A stretch of 64,000 nt of DNA from Paracoccus onchidii. Lineage in GTDB: Bacteria > Pseudomonadota > Alphaproteobacteria > Rhodobacterales > Rhodobacteraceae. The position numbers were made by a program, and so were the translations under genes. The DNA is taken from NCBI RefSeq assembly GCF_028294535.1, contig NZ_JAQBIE010000015.1, positions 36,567-100,566 of the forward strand, read 5' to 3'. Each line of letters begins with the position of its first letter. Positions within the stretch are counted from its first letter, which is position 1. The notes under the pieces are model-generated. The model searched no databases. It was not told where the DNA came from and saw only the letters and a program-made list of their open reading frames with translations. Below are positions 44,309-53,511 of the stretch, piece after piece.

Positions 44309-45670
44309 ATGCCGACTCGTGTATTGGTGCCTTCGGGCGTCCTGGGACTGGGCTTCGACCGCACCGCGCTGGCGCGCGGTGTGGCCATGCGCCCGGACAT
44401 CATCTGCATCGACGGAGGGTCCACCGACAGTGGCCCCTTCAGCCTTGGGGCGGGACAATCGAAATATTCCCGCGCCGCTACCAAATCGGAATGGCGCAGC
44501 CTGATGCAGGCCCGCGCCGAACTGGGCGTGCCGCTGGTCATCGGTACCGCCGGCACCTGCGGAACCGACAGCACCGTCGACTGGATGTATGACATCACGG
44601 TCGAACTGGCGGCAGAACTGGGCCAGTCGCTGAAGATCGCGCGGCTGTATTGCAGCCAACCGGTCGCGCGGATCGCGACCGCCGTGCAACAGGGGCAGGT
44701 CACGCCGCTGACGCCCGCGCCGGAACTGGATCTGTCGAACCTGTCGAACATCGTCGCCCTTGCCGGGGCCGAACATATTCAGGCCGCGCTGAACACAGGT
44801 GCCGATATCGTCATCGCCGGTCGCACCACCGACACCGCCACCATCGCCGCTTTGCCGCTGGCACGCGGCGATGCCGTGGGCGGTGCCTGGCATGGTGCCA
44901 AGATCGCGGAATGCGGGGCGCTTTGTTCGACGAACCCGACCTCGGGCGTGATCATGGTCGATTTCGACGCCGACGGCTTCACGGTCGAGCCGATGGCCGA
45001 AACCGCCGCCTGCACCCCCCATTCGGTCAGCGCGCATATGCTGTATGAAAATTCGGACCCGTTCCGCCTGTATGAACCGGGCGGGCATCTGGACGTGACC
45101 GACGCGCGCTATACCGCGCTGGACGCCCGCTGCGTGCGGGTCGAGGGATCGCGCTGGATTCCCGGCACCTATACCGTCAAGCTGGAGGGGGCGCGGATCG
45201 GCGGCTATCAGACCACGATCATGGCGATCCTGCGCAACGCCCATTACGCAAGGAATGCGCAGGCATGGGTCGATCGGCTGACCGGTTTCCTGACCGGCGA
45301 GATCGAAAGCCGCATGGGGCTGACCACCGCCGATTACACGCTGGAATTCCGGCTGATCGGGGTGAATGGCGCATTGGGTGATCTGGAAAACCGCAGCGGC
45401 GATCCGGTCGAGGTCGGCGTTCTGGGCATCATCACCGCCCGCAGCCAGGACGAAGCCGCCGAGATCGGCAAGCTGATCAATCCCTTCGTGCTGCATTACC
45501 CGCTGACCGATGACGAGGAACTGCCGACCTTCGCCTTTCCCTATTCGCCCGCGACCACCAATCGTGGCGCGCTTTATGAATTCGCGCTGAACCATGTGCT
45601 GCATCTGGACGACCCGATGTCGGCCTTTCGCATTGAACTCAGCCAGACAGACGCAAAGGTTCCGGCATGA
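44309..45670 (+). CDS. DUF1446 / AtuA-like protein
   Basis: A 453-residue protein of the acyclic-terpene-utilisation AtuA family (DUF1446). Visible landmarks are IICIDGGSTDSGPFSLGAG, LVIGTAGTCGTDSTVDWMYD, ADIVIAGRTTDTATIAALPL and CTPHSVSAHMLYENSDPFRL. AtuA is required for citronellol-type terpene breakdown in Pseudomonas, but the enzyme reaction is unproven. Here it is coupled to a carboxylate transporter and to DUF4387, a common pair of unknown function. The ATG at 44309 directly follows the tctA stop. Confidence 0.85.
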   Translation: MPTRVLVPSGVLGLGFDRTALARGVAMRPDIICIDGGSTDSGPFSLGAGQSKYSRAATKSEWRSLMQARAELGVPLVIGTAGTCGTDSTVDWMYDITVELAAELGQSLKIARLYCSQPVARIATAVQQGQVTPLTPAPELDLSNLSNIVALAGAEHIQAALNTGADIVIAGRTTDTATIAALPLARGDAVGGAWHGAKIAECGALCSTNPTSGVIMVDFDADGFTVEPMAETAACTPHSVSAHMLYENSDPFRLYEPGGHLDVTDARYTALDARCVRVEGSRWIPGTYTVKLEGARIGGYQTTIMAILRNAHYARNAQAWVDRLTGFLTGEIESRMGLTTADYTLEFRLIGVNGALGDLENRSGDPVEVGVLGIITARSQDEAAEIGKLINPFVLHYPLTDDEELPTFAFPYSPATTNRGALYEFALNHVLHLDDPMSAFRIELSQTDAKVPA

Positions 45671-45966
45671 AACTGGGCGATACGGTTCTGAAGGTCAGAT
45701 CCAAGAATGCAGGCCCGTTCTGGGTCACCATCGACATCTTCTGCGACAAGCCCGATGTCTACCGGATGGTGCGCGACCGGCTGTCCAACGCCGCCGTCGC
45801 GGGGCTTTACAAGGTGCCCGAACAGATCCTGAAACGGTTCGACATCGAGGATCTGCGCGTCATCAAGTTCAGCGTCCCCCGCCCGGTCGTGCAGGGTTCG
45901 GCGGCGGATCGTGACATGCATGGCGCCCAATACGCGGCTTTGCTGGAAGAACATGAACTCGATTAA
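45667..45966 (+). CDS. DUF4387 protein
   Basis: A 99-residue small protein of the DUF4387 family, found almost always with DUF1446. Recognisable stretches are RSKNAGPFWVTIDIFCDKPD and YRMVRDRLSNAAVAGLYKVP. Overlap by ATGA with the DUF1446 gene and 14-base overlap with the next gene show tight coupling. It is probably a subunit of the DUF1446 enzyme. No catalytic motif is apparent. Confidence 0.87.
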   Translation: MKLGDTVLKVRSKNAGPFWVTIDIFCDKPDVYRMVRDRLSNAAVAGLYKVPEQILKRFDIEDLRVIKFSVPRPVVQGSAADRDMHGAQYAALLEEHELD

Positions 45967-46984
45967 CCGACGCATTCTGACTTTCGTTCTGGCGGGGGCC
46001 GGGGCCGCGATCTTCCTGCTTTTGAAGTTGCCCCTGCCTTTGTTGCTGGGGCCGATGCTGGCTTGTCTGATCGCGGCGCTTGCAGGTGCGCCGCTGATGG
46101 GGGCAGGGGCGCTGTCCACCTTCATGCGCACCTTCCTGGGGGTTGCGGTGGGCGCTTCGATCACGCCAGAGGTGCTGATCCGCATGCCCGATATTGCCGC
46201 CTCTCTCGTCTTTGTGCCGGTGTTCATTCTGGTCATCGCGGCGGTCGGTTATCCCTTGTTCCGACGCGCGTTCGGTTTTGACCATCCGACGGCGTGGTAT
46301 GCGGCAATGCCCGGCGGCTTGCAGGATATGCTGGTCTTCGGGGAAGAGGCCGGCGGTGATATTCGCGCCCTGTCCTTGATTCATGCAACACGGGTTTTGG
46401 TGATCGTCACGGTCGCGCCCCTGATCATGCAGACATTCTGGGGCGTCGATCTGTCCCAGCCTCCGGGTGAATCCATGCGTGCAACCGACGCAGCCGAGAT
46501 CCTTGTCATGGTGGCGGCCGGGTTCTTTGGCTGGAAAATCGCGGAAAGGGCGGGCCTGTTCGGGGCATCTATTCTTGGTCCGATGATCCTGACCACGATC
46601 CTTTCGCTGACTGGCGTGATCCAGCATCGTCCGCCCGCGGAAATCATCCAGGCATCGCAGTTCTTCATCGGAATTGCGGTTGGCGTCAAATATGTCGGCA
46701 TTACCGCGCGTGAATTGCGGATCGATGTGACGGCGGGTTTGGTCTATGCGATCTTTCTGGCGATTATCAGCGTGGTTTTCATTGAAATCATCATGCATCT
46801 GGGGTTGGCCCCGCCGCTGGACGCGTTTCTGGCCTATCTGCCCGGCGGTCAGGCCGAGATGGTCATCATTGCCATCATCGCGGGGGCCGATCTGGCATAT
46901 GTGGTCAGCCACCACTTGTTGCGCATCGTGATTGTGATCACCCTGGCACCGATTGTCGCCAAGGTGATGTCCCGCCGGGGGTAA
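45953..46984 (+). CDS. AbrB-family membrane protein (DUF/PF05145 type)
   Basis: A 343-residue inner-membrane protein with about ten hydrophobic helices and the internal repeat of the AbrB transporter family. The repeated GPMLACLIAALAG / GPMILTTILSLTG and the PGGLQDMLVFGEE / PGGQAEMVIIAII motifs show the duplication. This is unrelated to the DNA-binding AbrB despite the name. As final gene of the TTT/DUF1446/DUF4387 operon it may export or import a pathway intermediate. The start is the ATG at 45953 inside the DUF4387 end. Confidence 0.85.
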   Translation: MNSINRRILTFVLAGAGAAIFLLLKLPLPLLLGPMLACLIAALAGAPLMGAGALSTFMRTFLGVAVGASITPEVLIRMPDIAASLVFVPVFILVIAAVGYPLFRRAFGFDHPTAWYAAMPGGLQDMLVFGEEAGGDIRALSLIHATRVLVIVTVAPLIMQTFWGVDLSQPPGESMRATDAAEILVMVAAGFFGWKIAERAGLFGASILGPMILTTILSLTGVIQHRPPAEIIQASQFFIGIAVGVKYVGITARELRIDVTAGLVYAIFLAIISVVFIEIIMHLGLAPPLDAFLAYLPGGQAEMVIIAIIAGADLAYVVSHHLLRIVIVITLAPIVAKVMSRRG

Positions 46985-47044
46985 GGCCGCCGGCGGGCAT
47001 GGTATCGGGCCTGATCGCGGCGTTGGATCACCTGACCCCGAACA

Positions 47045-48988
47045 TCAGAATTCCGAAACAAGGACCAGTGACACGGTTCGCCCCGGCTCTTTCAGCACAC
47101 CGACCGATTCATATTCGTGGCCATAGGTGGCGCGATCGGCGTAATCCGTGTCGAACAGATTTTGCACCTCGGCGCGAATGGTCAGGTTATCGTGCCGGGG
47201 TGGGGTATATTCGGCAAAGACATTCAGAACCGTATAGGCATCCAGATCGTTTTCGGCACCCTCCGGCATATCATAATCCAGAGCCGCATCGATCCAACCG
47301 CCGACACGCAACCCGTCCCATGCGGTTTGCTGTTCGACCTCCAATGCAAGAACCGTTCCCAGAGGCGCGCCAAAGTCCAGCGCCTCATAGCTGGCCGAAT
47401 CCTGCCCATTCACTGAAATGTCGCTGTGAGACAGGGTGAAACGCGCGGATCCGGTGTTCCAGCCATATTGCGCGCCAAGGTTGAACCCTTTGCTTTCAAA
47501 GTCGAAATTCTGATCTCCGCTGCGGGCATTGTCGATCCGGGTCAGGAACAGGTCGCCACCAATCACCAGATCGCCCTGAACCCAGTCAAAGCCCAACGTG
47601 GCGTTTTCGGCGCGCGCTGGTTCCAGATCGTCATATTGCCAGCTGGGGACGTAGGTATAATTATCTTCGATATCGATGCCGCCAAAGACCGAGGATACGC
47701 CGCCGCGCAGGGTCAGTTGGTCGGTCATCGCATAACTTAGCGAGACATTTCCAGAGAGGCCGGAATTGGTCTGGTCGCTTCCGTCCAGACCTTCGAAATT
47801 CTGCCGATCCGCGCGCAGGCCCGCCGATATGCGCGTGCGATCGTCCAGATCCATCCGCGCCTGTGCGAACACCCCGATATTTTGCGACTGCTCTTCGAAG
47901 TGGTCGCCATATAGCGGGCTGCGGTATTCACCAAAGCGGTCTTGCCAGTCAAGTCCGGCAACAACGGTATTCTGACCACCGAAGCTGAAGGTGTTTTGCA
48001 CCGTTGCGGACCATGTCCCCGACGTGCCGTTGCTGTCCCAGGGATCCGGGACAACGATATCGCTTTCGGAATATCCGACATGGATTTCGGGGTCCCACAT
48101 CCCGTCCGCCTGGGTGTTTTCGTAGTGGAACGAATAGCTGTCGCGTGTGGTGTCATACCGGCGAAGGTTGTTGTTATCACCGAAGAAATCGCCAAAATTT
48201 GCGCGAAACTGACGCAGGGCATCATCGCGCAACCGCTGTCCCGACAATTCGAAGCGATGGCCTGTATCCGCTTCATAGGCGATCTTGGCCAAACCGCTGT
48301 TCAGGTCAGCTGCCGTGCCTCTCATGACGGTGCCATCGCCGCTTTCGTAATCATTTCCCGTCGCGCGCTTGCCATAGGCCAGCCACGAAAAACCCTGAGC
48401 CTGTCCCGCTAATGTCAGCGCGGCCTGAGCTGTGTCGCCGTTATCCGCATATGACAGCCGCAGATTTCCCCCGAACATGTCGTCAGCACCAAGGATGTCT
48501 TCCGGATCAATGGTTTCAAAGACCACCGAACCGGCCAATGCATAAGGTCCGGCATCCGCGGGCGAGATCGTTGCGTCCGCGCGAACCTGTTTCAGAAGGC
48601 CGGGGTCAATCGCATTTGCCGTAACATGGTGAAAGGCCCGGTTGTTCTGCGCCGTGCCGTCAATGGTCACGCCGAGATTCAGCATATCAACGCCGTTTAC
48701 ATAGATCTTCTGGGTCAGAGGCAAGGCGCCGCCGACCGACACCGACGCGATGCCCGAAAAGACATCCTTCAGATCGCCGGTCCGTGCCTGTTCCAGTTCC
48801 AGACCCGACACATACATGCTGGTCGCGCGGTCGGCGGCCCCGAAATAGGGATCATTCGCCTCAAGAAAGATCGGGTCGAGCTGATAGACTTTTTCCTGCG
48901 CGCCTGCGGCTGTCGCCCCGGCAAGGGCGATGGCCGTCGACGCATAGAAGCGCGCAATGTGCCGTGAACGGGCAGCTGAATGAGACAT
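47045..48988 (-). CDS. TonB-dependent outer-membrane receptor
   Basis: A 647-residue receptor with signal peptide (FYASTAIALAGATAAGAQ), an N-terminal plug domain (GDLKDVFSGIASVSVGGALP, YVNGVDMLNLGVTIDGTAQN) and a 22-strand-type beta barrel ending in the aromatic residue VLVSEF. It resembles haem/siderophore receptors. The ATG at 48988 is favoured over an upstream one as it opens the signal sequence. No ExbB, TonB or permease gene lies beside it, and it is convergent with the AbrB-family gene. Substrate is unknown; iron chelate, or a sugar, given the surroundings, is possible. Confidence 0.88.
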   Translation of the reverse strand: MSHSAARSRHIARFYASTAIALAGATAAGAQEKVYQLDPIFLEANDPYFGAADRATSMYVSGLELEQARTGDLKDVFSGIASVSVGGALPLTQKIYVNGVDMLNLGVTIDGTAQNNRAFHHVTANAIDPGLLKQVRADATISPADAGPYALAGSVVFETIDPEDILGADDMFGGNLRLSYADNGDTAQAALTLAGQAQGFSWLAYGKRATGNDYESGDGTVMRGTAADLNSGLAKIAYEADTGHRFELSGQRLRDDALRQFRANFGDFFGDNNNLRRYDTTRDSYSFHYENTQADGMWDPEIHVGYSESDIVVPDPWDSNGTSGTWSATVQNTFSFGGQNTVVAGLDWQDRFGEYRSPLYGDHFEEQSQNIGVFAQARMDLDDRTRISAGLRADRQNFEGLDGSDQTNSGLSGNVSLSYAMTDQLTLRGGVSSVFGGIDIEDNYTYVPSWQYDDLEPARAENATLGFDWVQGDLVIGGDLFLTRIDNARSGDQNFDFESKGFNLGAQYGWNTGSARFTLSHSDISVNGQDSASYEALDFGAPLGTVLALEVEQQTAWDGLRVGGWIDAALDYDMPEGAENDLDAYTVLNVFAEYTPPRHDNLTIRAEVQNLFDTDYADRATYGHEYESVGVLKEPGRTVSLVLVSEF

Positions 48989-49073
48989 GGGGCAACCTTT
49001 TTCCTGAATGCCGATCACTCGGCTGTGATTAATCCGAGTAAAACATTCAGGATATTAAATCAACGCCCCGGAA

Positions 49074-49093
49074 AGCTGTCTCTTTCGACAGCT
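49074..49093 (-). terminator. Hairpin downstream of the UxaA-family gene
   Basis: Perfect 7-bp arms AGCTGTC and GACAGCT surround a six-base loop. Read on the minus strand, the stem lies 58 bases after the UxaA-family stop and is followed by TTTCC, a weak intrinsic terminator. Confidence 0.45.
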
Positions 49094-49150
49094 GCTTAGA
49101 CCTGAGATGCGCCGCGATCTGTGGCAGGTACAGTGACGCGCTCTGTCGTT

Positions 49151-50653
49151 TTACATCACCGCACCGATTTGCCAGGGAACGAATTCGTGGTCGCCCAGAC
49201 CTTGGGCTTCGGATTTCGAAGCTTCGCCCGAGGCGACCCGCAGGATCATGTCATAGATCTCGCGTCCGACCTCTTCGATCGACGCGCGATCGGTCAGAAT
49301 CCGCCCGGCATTTACATCCATGTCATCGGTCTGGCGAAGATAGGTTTCGGTATTGGAGGATACCTTGATCGAGGGGGAGGGCTTGGCCCCGAAGGCGGAC
49401 CCGCGTCCTGTCGTGAACACAACGATATTGCAGCCCGACGCAATCTGCCCGGTGACCGATGCGGGGTCATAGCCGGGACTGTCCATGAAGACAAAGCCGC
49501 GTTCGCGGATCTGTTCGCCGTATTTATAGACGGCATTCAACGGGGTCGTGCCGCCCTTGGCTGCAGCGCCAAGTGATTTCTCTAGGATCGTGGTCAGGCC
49601 GCCCTTCTTGTTGCCGGGGCTTGGATTATTGTTCATCGATCCGTGATTGCGTGCGGTATAGTCCTGCCACCAGTCAATCAGCGTCAACAGCTTTTGGCCG
49701 ACCTCGGGGGTGCGGGCGCGCGCGGTCAGCAAATGTTCTGCCCCATAGATTTCCGGTGTCTCGGCAAGCACACCGGTGCCGCCCTGCGCGACCAGAAGAT
49801 CACAGGCATGGCCCAATGCCGGATTCGCGGTCATGCCCGACCAGGCATCCGATCCGCCACATTGCAATGCGACGGTCAGTTCGCTGACGGGGCAGGGTTC
49901 GCGCCGCGCCTCGTTGACGAGGTGCAGCATTTCTTCGACCATGCGAATGCCCGCGGCGACGGTTTTTTGAACACCGCCCATATCCTGAATATTCATATGC
50001 TTGAACAACGGGCCAACCTGCATCCCATGCGCTTCGACAAGCCAGTCGATCTGGTTGATTTCACAACCCAGCCCCGCCATCAGGACGCCACCGACATTCG
50101 GATTGCGGGCATAGCCCCACAACACACGCTGCAACGCCTCGAAACCCTCGCCTGACGCCGCCATGCCGCAGCCGGTCCCGTGGCTGAATGCGGCCACGCC
50201 ATCGACATTGGGATATTGGGCCAGCCGTTCGGGCGTGAAATGCTGTGCAATCAGATGCGCGGCGGTTGCCGAGCAATTGACCGAAGTCAGAACGGCTATG
50301 TAGTTGCGCGTTCCAACGCGGCCATTGGCGCGCCGATAACCCATGAAACTGTCGGGTTCCGTCGCGGGTGCCGCAGGGTGCAGGTTCGACGAGAATTCGT
50401 AGTCCATGCCGATGTCGCGAAATTCGAGATTATGGACATGGACATGTTGTCCGGCTGCAATATCCTCGCTGGCGTAGCCGATGAGCTGCGCGTATTTGCG
50501 CACCGCCTCGCCCTTGGAAATGGCGCAGGTCGCGATTTTGTGGCCCCGCGGGATCATGTCCAGCGTGATTATATCCTCGACGCTCGAACCCTGCCGGATT
50601 TCGGCGACGGCGGTCACAACATTATCCGCGGATGAAAGTCGAATGGTTTGCAT
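49151..50653 (-). CDS. UxaA family altronate/hexarate dehydratase
   Basis: A 500-residue dehydratase with both the N-terminal SAF-like domain (about 1-95) and the large catalytic domain of the UxaA/GarD family, a single-chain form. Family blocks include GYRRANGRVGTRNYIAVLTS, FSHGTGCGMA, GGVLMAGLGCEINQ, ALQCGGSDAWSGMTANPALG and SPGYDPASVTGQIASGCNIV; the cysteines in these motifs fit a metal or FeS site. It would remove water from an aldonic acid. It is co-directional with and 98 bases downstream of the GntR gene. Substrate is inferred to be a hexonate giving KDGal. Confidence 0.88.
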   Translation of the reverse strand: MQTIRLSSADNVVTAVAEIRQGSSVEDIITLDMIPRGHKIATCAISKGEAVRKYAQLIGYASEDIAAGQHVHVHNLEFRDIGMDYEFSSNLHPAAPATEPDSFMGYRRANGRVGTRNYIAVLTSVNCSATAAHLIAQHFTPERLAQYPNVDGVAAFSHGTGCGMAASGEGFEALQRVLWGYARNPNVGGVLMAGLGCEINQIDWLVEAHGMQVGPLFKHMNIQDMGGVQKTVAAGIRMVEEMLHLVNEARREPCPVSELTVALQCGGSDAWSGMTANPALGHACDLLVAQGGTGVLAETPEIYGAEHLLTARARTPEVGQKLLTLIDWWQDYTARNHGSMNNNPSPGNKKGGLTTILEKSLGAAAKGGTTPLNAVYKYGEQIRERGFVFMDSPGYDPASVTGQIASGCNIVVFTTGRGSAFGAKPSPSIKVSSNTETYLRQTDDMDVNAGRILTDRASIEEVGREIYDMILRVASGEASKSEAQGLGDHEFVPWQIGAVM

Positions 50654-50750
50654 GCGGTGCCTCATACATGGGTGCCACCCTGCAAGGGGCAGTTCACAAA
50701 GTTAAAACAAGATTTGGGTCGCGCCGCGATATTTGGTGTCGCGGCGGACA

Positions 50751-51437
50751 TCAGCCGGGAAAGGCCTCGTCCAGAGAATCCATCACGGCCTGCAGGTGTT
50801 GACGCATTTCCGATTGCGCGGCCTCGCCATCCTGACGGCGGATTGCATCCAGAATACGCATATGGTCATAGACCGCGCGGGTGCGGGCCTCGTCTACGCG
50901 GACACGCTTTTGTAGCTCGGGCCAGAGCTGTCCTTTTTCGCGCATCTTCCACATTTGAATGATCGTGTTTTCGATCAGTTGATTTCCGCAGGCCGCGGCA
51001 ATCAACAGGTGAAAATCACGATCGCCGATTTCGGTTCGAAAACCATCTTCATGCTCTTTAAGCATTTGGATGATTGTCGTTTCCATTTTGCGGGGCAGAT
51101 CGTCCGGGCGCCGTTGCGCGGCCAGGTAGGCCGCGTAGGGTTCGATCGCCAGGCGCGCCTCCAATTGTTCAAAAGGTCCGTATTCCCCATCAAAGCCGAT
51201 GGTCATCAGGTTTTGTGTCGGCGCCGCGCTGACGAATGCCCCCGCATTCTTGCGCACAGTCACCACGCCGGTCACCTCTAGCGCGACAAGTGCCTCGCGA
51301 AGCGTAGGGCGGCTTACACCCAATTCGGCGACCAGTTCGGCCTCGCTTGGCAGTTTTGCTCCGGGCGCCAGGCCGCGCGCCCGGATAAGCGATGCGATTC
51401 GTTGCGCTACTTCTGCAAAAAGGCGTTCTGTCGTCAT
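50751..51437 (-). CDS. GntR family regulator, FadR subfamily
   Basis: A 228-residue regulator with an N-terminal winged helix (KLPSEAELVAELGVSRPTLREAL) and an FCD-type helical ligand domain, including a His in DRDFHLLIAAACGNQL and RTRAVYDHMRILDAI with a likely metal site. The ATG at 51437 starts the family-like sequence. It is divergent from the dehydrogenase operon, and four ATTG-N5-CAAT sites fill the intervening region. A hexonate or hexuronate is the expected inducer. Confidence 0.92.
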   Translation of the reverse strand: MTTERLFAEVAQRIASLIRARGLAPGAKLPSEAELVAELGVSRPTLREALVALEVTGVVTVRKNAGAFVSAAPTQNLMTIGFDGEYGPFEQLEARLAIEPYAAYLAAQRRPDDLPRKMETTIIQMLKEHEDGFRTEIGDRDFHLLIAAACGNQLIENTIIQMWKMREKGQLWPELQKRVRVDEARTRAVYDHMRILDAIRRQDGEAAQSEMRQHLQAVMDSLDEAFPG

Positions 51438-51493
51438 GTTTTCTGTGTCCGGGCCGCCGGGCTGGCTGCAACTTTCAGGCAATCTAGCATTAG

Positions 51494-51687
51494 ATTGACA
51501 GACAATCAAGAAACTTGGCTATGCGCAGCATCTTCCAGACTGGAGGAGTATGTTGCCATATATTGCTGCGATATTTGTGATACCTAGAATGCTTGAACAG
51601 ATTTGGTGCGAGCGATTGTTTGCCAATTTATAGATTGACAGGCAATAATTTCAGGAATAGGTCGCTGCCAACGGATTGATTGGCAAT
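51494..51687. promoter_or_regulatory. Four ATTG-N5-CAAT sites in divergent promoter region
   Basis: Four 13-mers with identical spacing occur: ATTGACAGACAAT (51494-51506), ATTGTTTGCCAAT (51615-51627), ATTGACAGGCAAT (51634-51646) and ATTGATTGGCAAT (51675-51687). Starts are 121, 19 and 41 bases apart. The first and third share TAGATTGACAG. The dyad symmetry and location suit a GntR/FadR-type operator array controlling both directions. Confidence 0.72.
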
Positions 51688-51728
51688 GCGCGTCGCGCTT
51701 GCGGGCCGCTGGCATCAGGGGGCAAGAA

Positions 51729-52742
51729 TTGAAAGCACTTATCTATCACGGGGCGCGTGATGTCCGGGTTGAGGATGTCGCCCACCGCCACGATCCCGCC
51801 AAGGTCGGATTGCGTCTTCGGTATTGCGGAGTATGCGGCACCGATATTGGCATTTTCTCTGGCAAGCATCCCAGGGCTGCTGCGCCGCTGGTCATTGGTC
51901 ATGAATTTGTGGGGACCGTTTGCGATCCCTTGCCCGAAGGTCGATTTTCAACCGGGGATCGTGTGGTTGCCTATCCGCTGATTAGCTGTGGGAACTGCTA
52001 TCCATGCCGAAATGGCAGCCCTCATGTCTGTCAGACCTTGCGTCTGATCGGTATCGATTGCGACGGCGGCATGGCCGAACATGTCGATGTCCCCGAGGCC
52101 GATCTGTTCGCCATTCCCGCCGCCCTGAGCGATGAGGTCGCCGCCCTGATCGAGCCTTTGGCGGTGGTGGTTCATTCGCTTTACAAGGCGGAATTTCAGC
52201 CTTTCGACAGTTGCCTGATCATGGGTGCGGGGCCGATCGGGTTGCTGACGGCAATCGTTGCGCGTCATGCGGGGGCAGGGCGCTTGTTGATTTCGGATAT
52301 TGACGAAGCGCGCCTGTCGATCTGTCGCGAGCTTGGCTTCGAGACCGTCAATGTGGCCAGGGAATCCCTTGCCGAACGCGTGGCGCAGGTCACGAATGGT
52401 GATGGGATGGGCCTGATTTTCGAATGCTCGGGCGTGGCAAGTGCGGCGATCGAGATGAGCGAACTTGCGCGTGTCGGCGGCACCATCTGTGTGACCGCTA
52501 CCCATAAAGACGCCCATCCGGTGCGACTGATAGACGTCAATTTCAAGGAATTGCGTGTCATCGGATGCCGCGTTTACACGAAAGAAGACTATGCACGCAG
52601 TATCGATCTGGCGGTCGAGTTGCAGGACGAGCTGCGTAGCATCATCACCCAGATCGTTCCGCTATCCGAGGCCGGCAAGGTCTTTGACATGATCGCGGAC
52701 CCATCTCTGACAACCGTCAAGATTCTTGTGGATTGCTCATGA
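51729..52742 (+). CDS. Zinc-dependent MDR alcohol dehydrogenase, hexonate type
   Basis: A 337-residue medium-chain dehydrogenase. Catalytic zinc ligands are in YCGVCGTDIG and LVIGHEFVG, the structural zinc Cys cluster is CGNCYPCRNGSPHVC, and the nucleotide-binding loop is LIMGAGPIGLLTAIVA. It resembles L-galactonate or L-idonate oxidoreductases. The start is probably the TTG at 51729, giving MKALIYHG; an AGGGGG ribosome site precedes it, and another TTG at 51699 is possible. First gene of the hexonate operon. Confidence 0.85.
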   Translation: MKALIYHGARDVRVEDVAHRHDPAKVGLRLRYCGVCGTDIGIFSGKHPRAAAPLVIGHEFVGTVCDPLPEGRFSTGDRVVAYPLISCGNCYPCRNGSPHVCQTLRLIGIDCDGGMAEHVDVPEADLFAIPAALSDEVAALIEPLAVVVHSLYKAEFQPFDSCLIMGAGPIGLLTAIVARHAGAGRLLISDIDEARLSICRELGFETVNVARESLAERVAQVTNGDGMGLIFECSGVASAAIEMSELARVGGTICVTATHKDAHPVRLIDVNFKELRVIGCRVYTKEDYARSIDLAVELQDELRSIITQIVPLSEAGKVFDMIADPSLTTVKILVDCS

Positions 52743-53500
52743 CCGTTTCAATTGACCTGACCGGCCGCAAGGCCATCGTGACCGGTGCCACGCGTGGCCT
52801 GGGCCAAAGCATGGCCGAAGCCCTGATGCAGGCCGGAGCCGAGGTCGTGATCACCGGCACGAGCAATTCGGTGCAAGACAGCGCATGCAAGCATAGTGAG
52901 GCCGGGTATCTTTGCCACGGGGTTCAGGCTGATTTTTCCGATGCCTCCGGTGCGACGACGATTTTCGATGCTGCGTTGGACAAGCTGGGTGGCCGCGTCG
53001 ACATTCTTGTTACGGCGGCAGGCATTCAGCGCCGTGCACCGGCCGAGGAATTTCCGCTCGATGACTGGGCCGCCGTGCTTCAGGTCAATCTGACCTCCGT
53101 CTTTCAGCTGTGCCAGCTGGCCGGCCAGAAGATGCTTGAGCAGGGCGGGGGCAAGATCATCAATGTGGCGTCACTGTTGTCATTTTTCGGGGGTTTCACG
53201 GTGCCTGCCTATGCGGCCAGCAAGGGTGGCGTGGCGCAGCTGACCAAAGCCCTGTCAAATGAATGGGCGGGACGCGGCATCAATGTCAACGCGATCGCCC
53301 CCGGATATATGGCGACCGAGATGAACACTGCGCTGCTGAACGATGCGGGTCGCAATGCCGAGATATCGGCACGCATCCCCGCCGGTCGTTGGGGACAGGG
53401 CGAGGATATGAAAGGGGCGACGCTGTTTCTGGCGTCGAACCTGTCTGATTATGTCAACGGCGCGATTATTCCGGTCGATGGCGGGTATCTCAGCAAATGA
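52739..53500 (+). CDS. Short-chain dehydrogenase/reductase
   Basis: A 253-residue SDR with cofactor motif TGATRGLGQSMAEAL (about 17-31), NVASLLSFFGG and catalytic YAASKGG (Tyr-x-x-x-Lys). The C-terminal region reads GGYLSK, the common end of KDG/gluconate 5-dehydrogenase-like SDRs. It overlaps the zinc dehydrogenase by ATGA and ends three bases before the next frame. It likely reduces or oxidises an aldonate or keto-acid. Substrate cannot be assigned from sequence. Confidence 0.85.
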   Translation: MTVSIDLTGRKAIVTGATRGLGQSMAEALMQAGAEVVITGTSNSVQDSACKHSEAGYLCHGVQADFSDASGATTIFDAALDKLGGRVDILVTAAGIQRRAPAEEFPLDDWAAVLQVNLTSVFQLCQLAGQKMLEQGGGKIINVASLLSFFGGFTVPAYAASKGGVAQLTKALSNEWAGRGINVNAIAPGYMATEMNTALLNDAGRNAEISARIPAGRWGQGEDMKGATLFLASNLSDYVNGAIIPVDGGYLSK

Positions 53501-53511
53501 CCGGAGAAGTT

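Noticed and set aside
44189..45604. Minus-strand frame opposite the DUF1446 gene
   Set aside because: No recognisable domains, and it overlaps tctA and DUF1446 whose motifs are intact.
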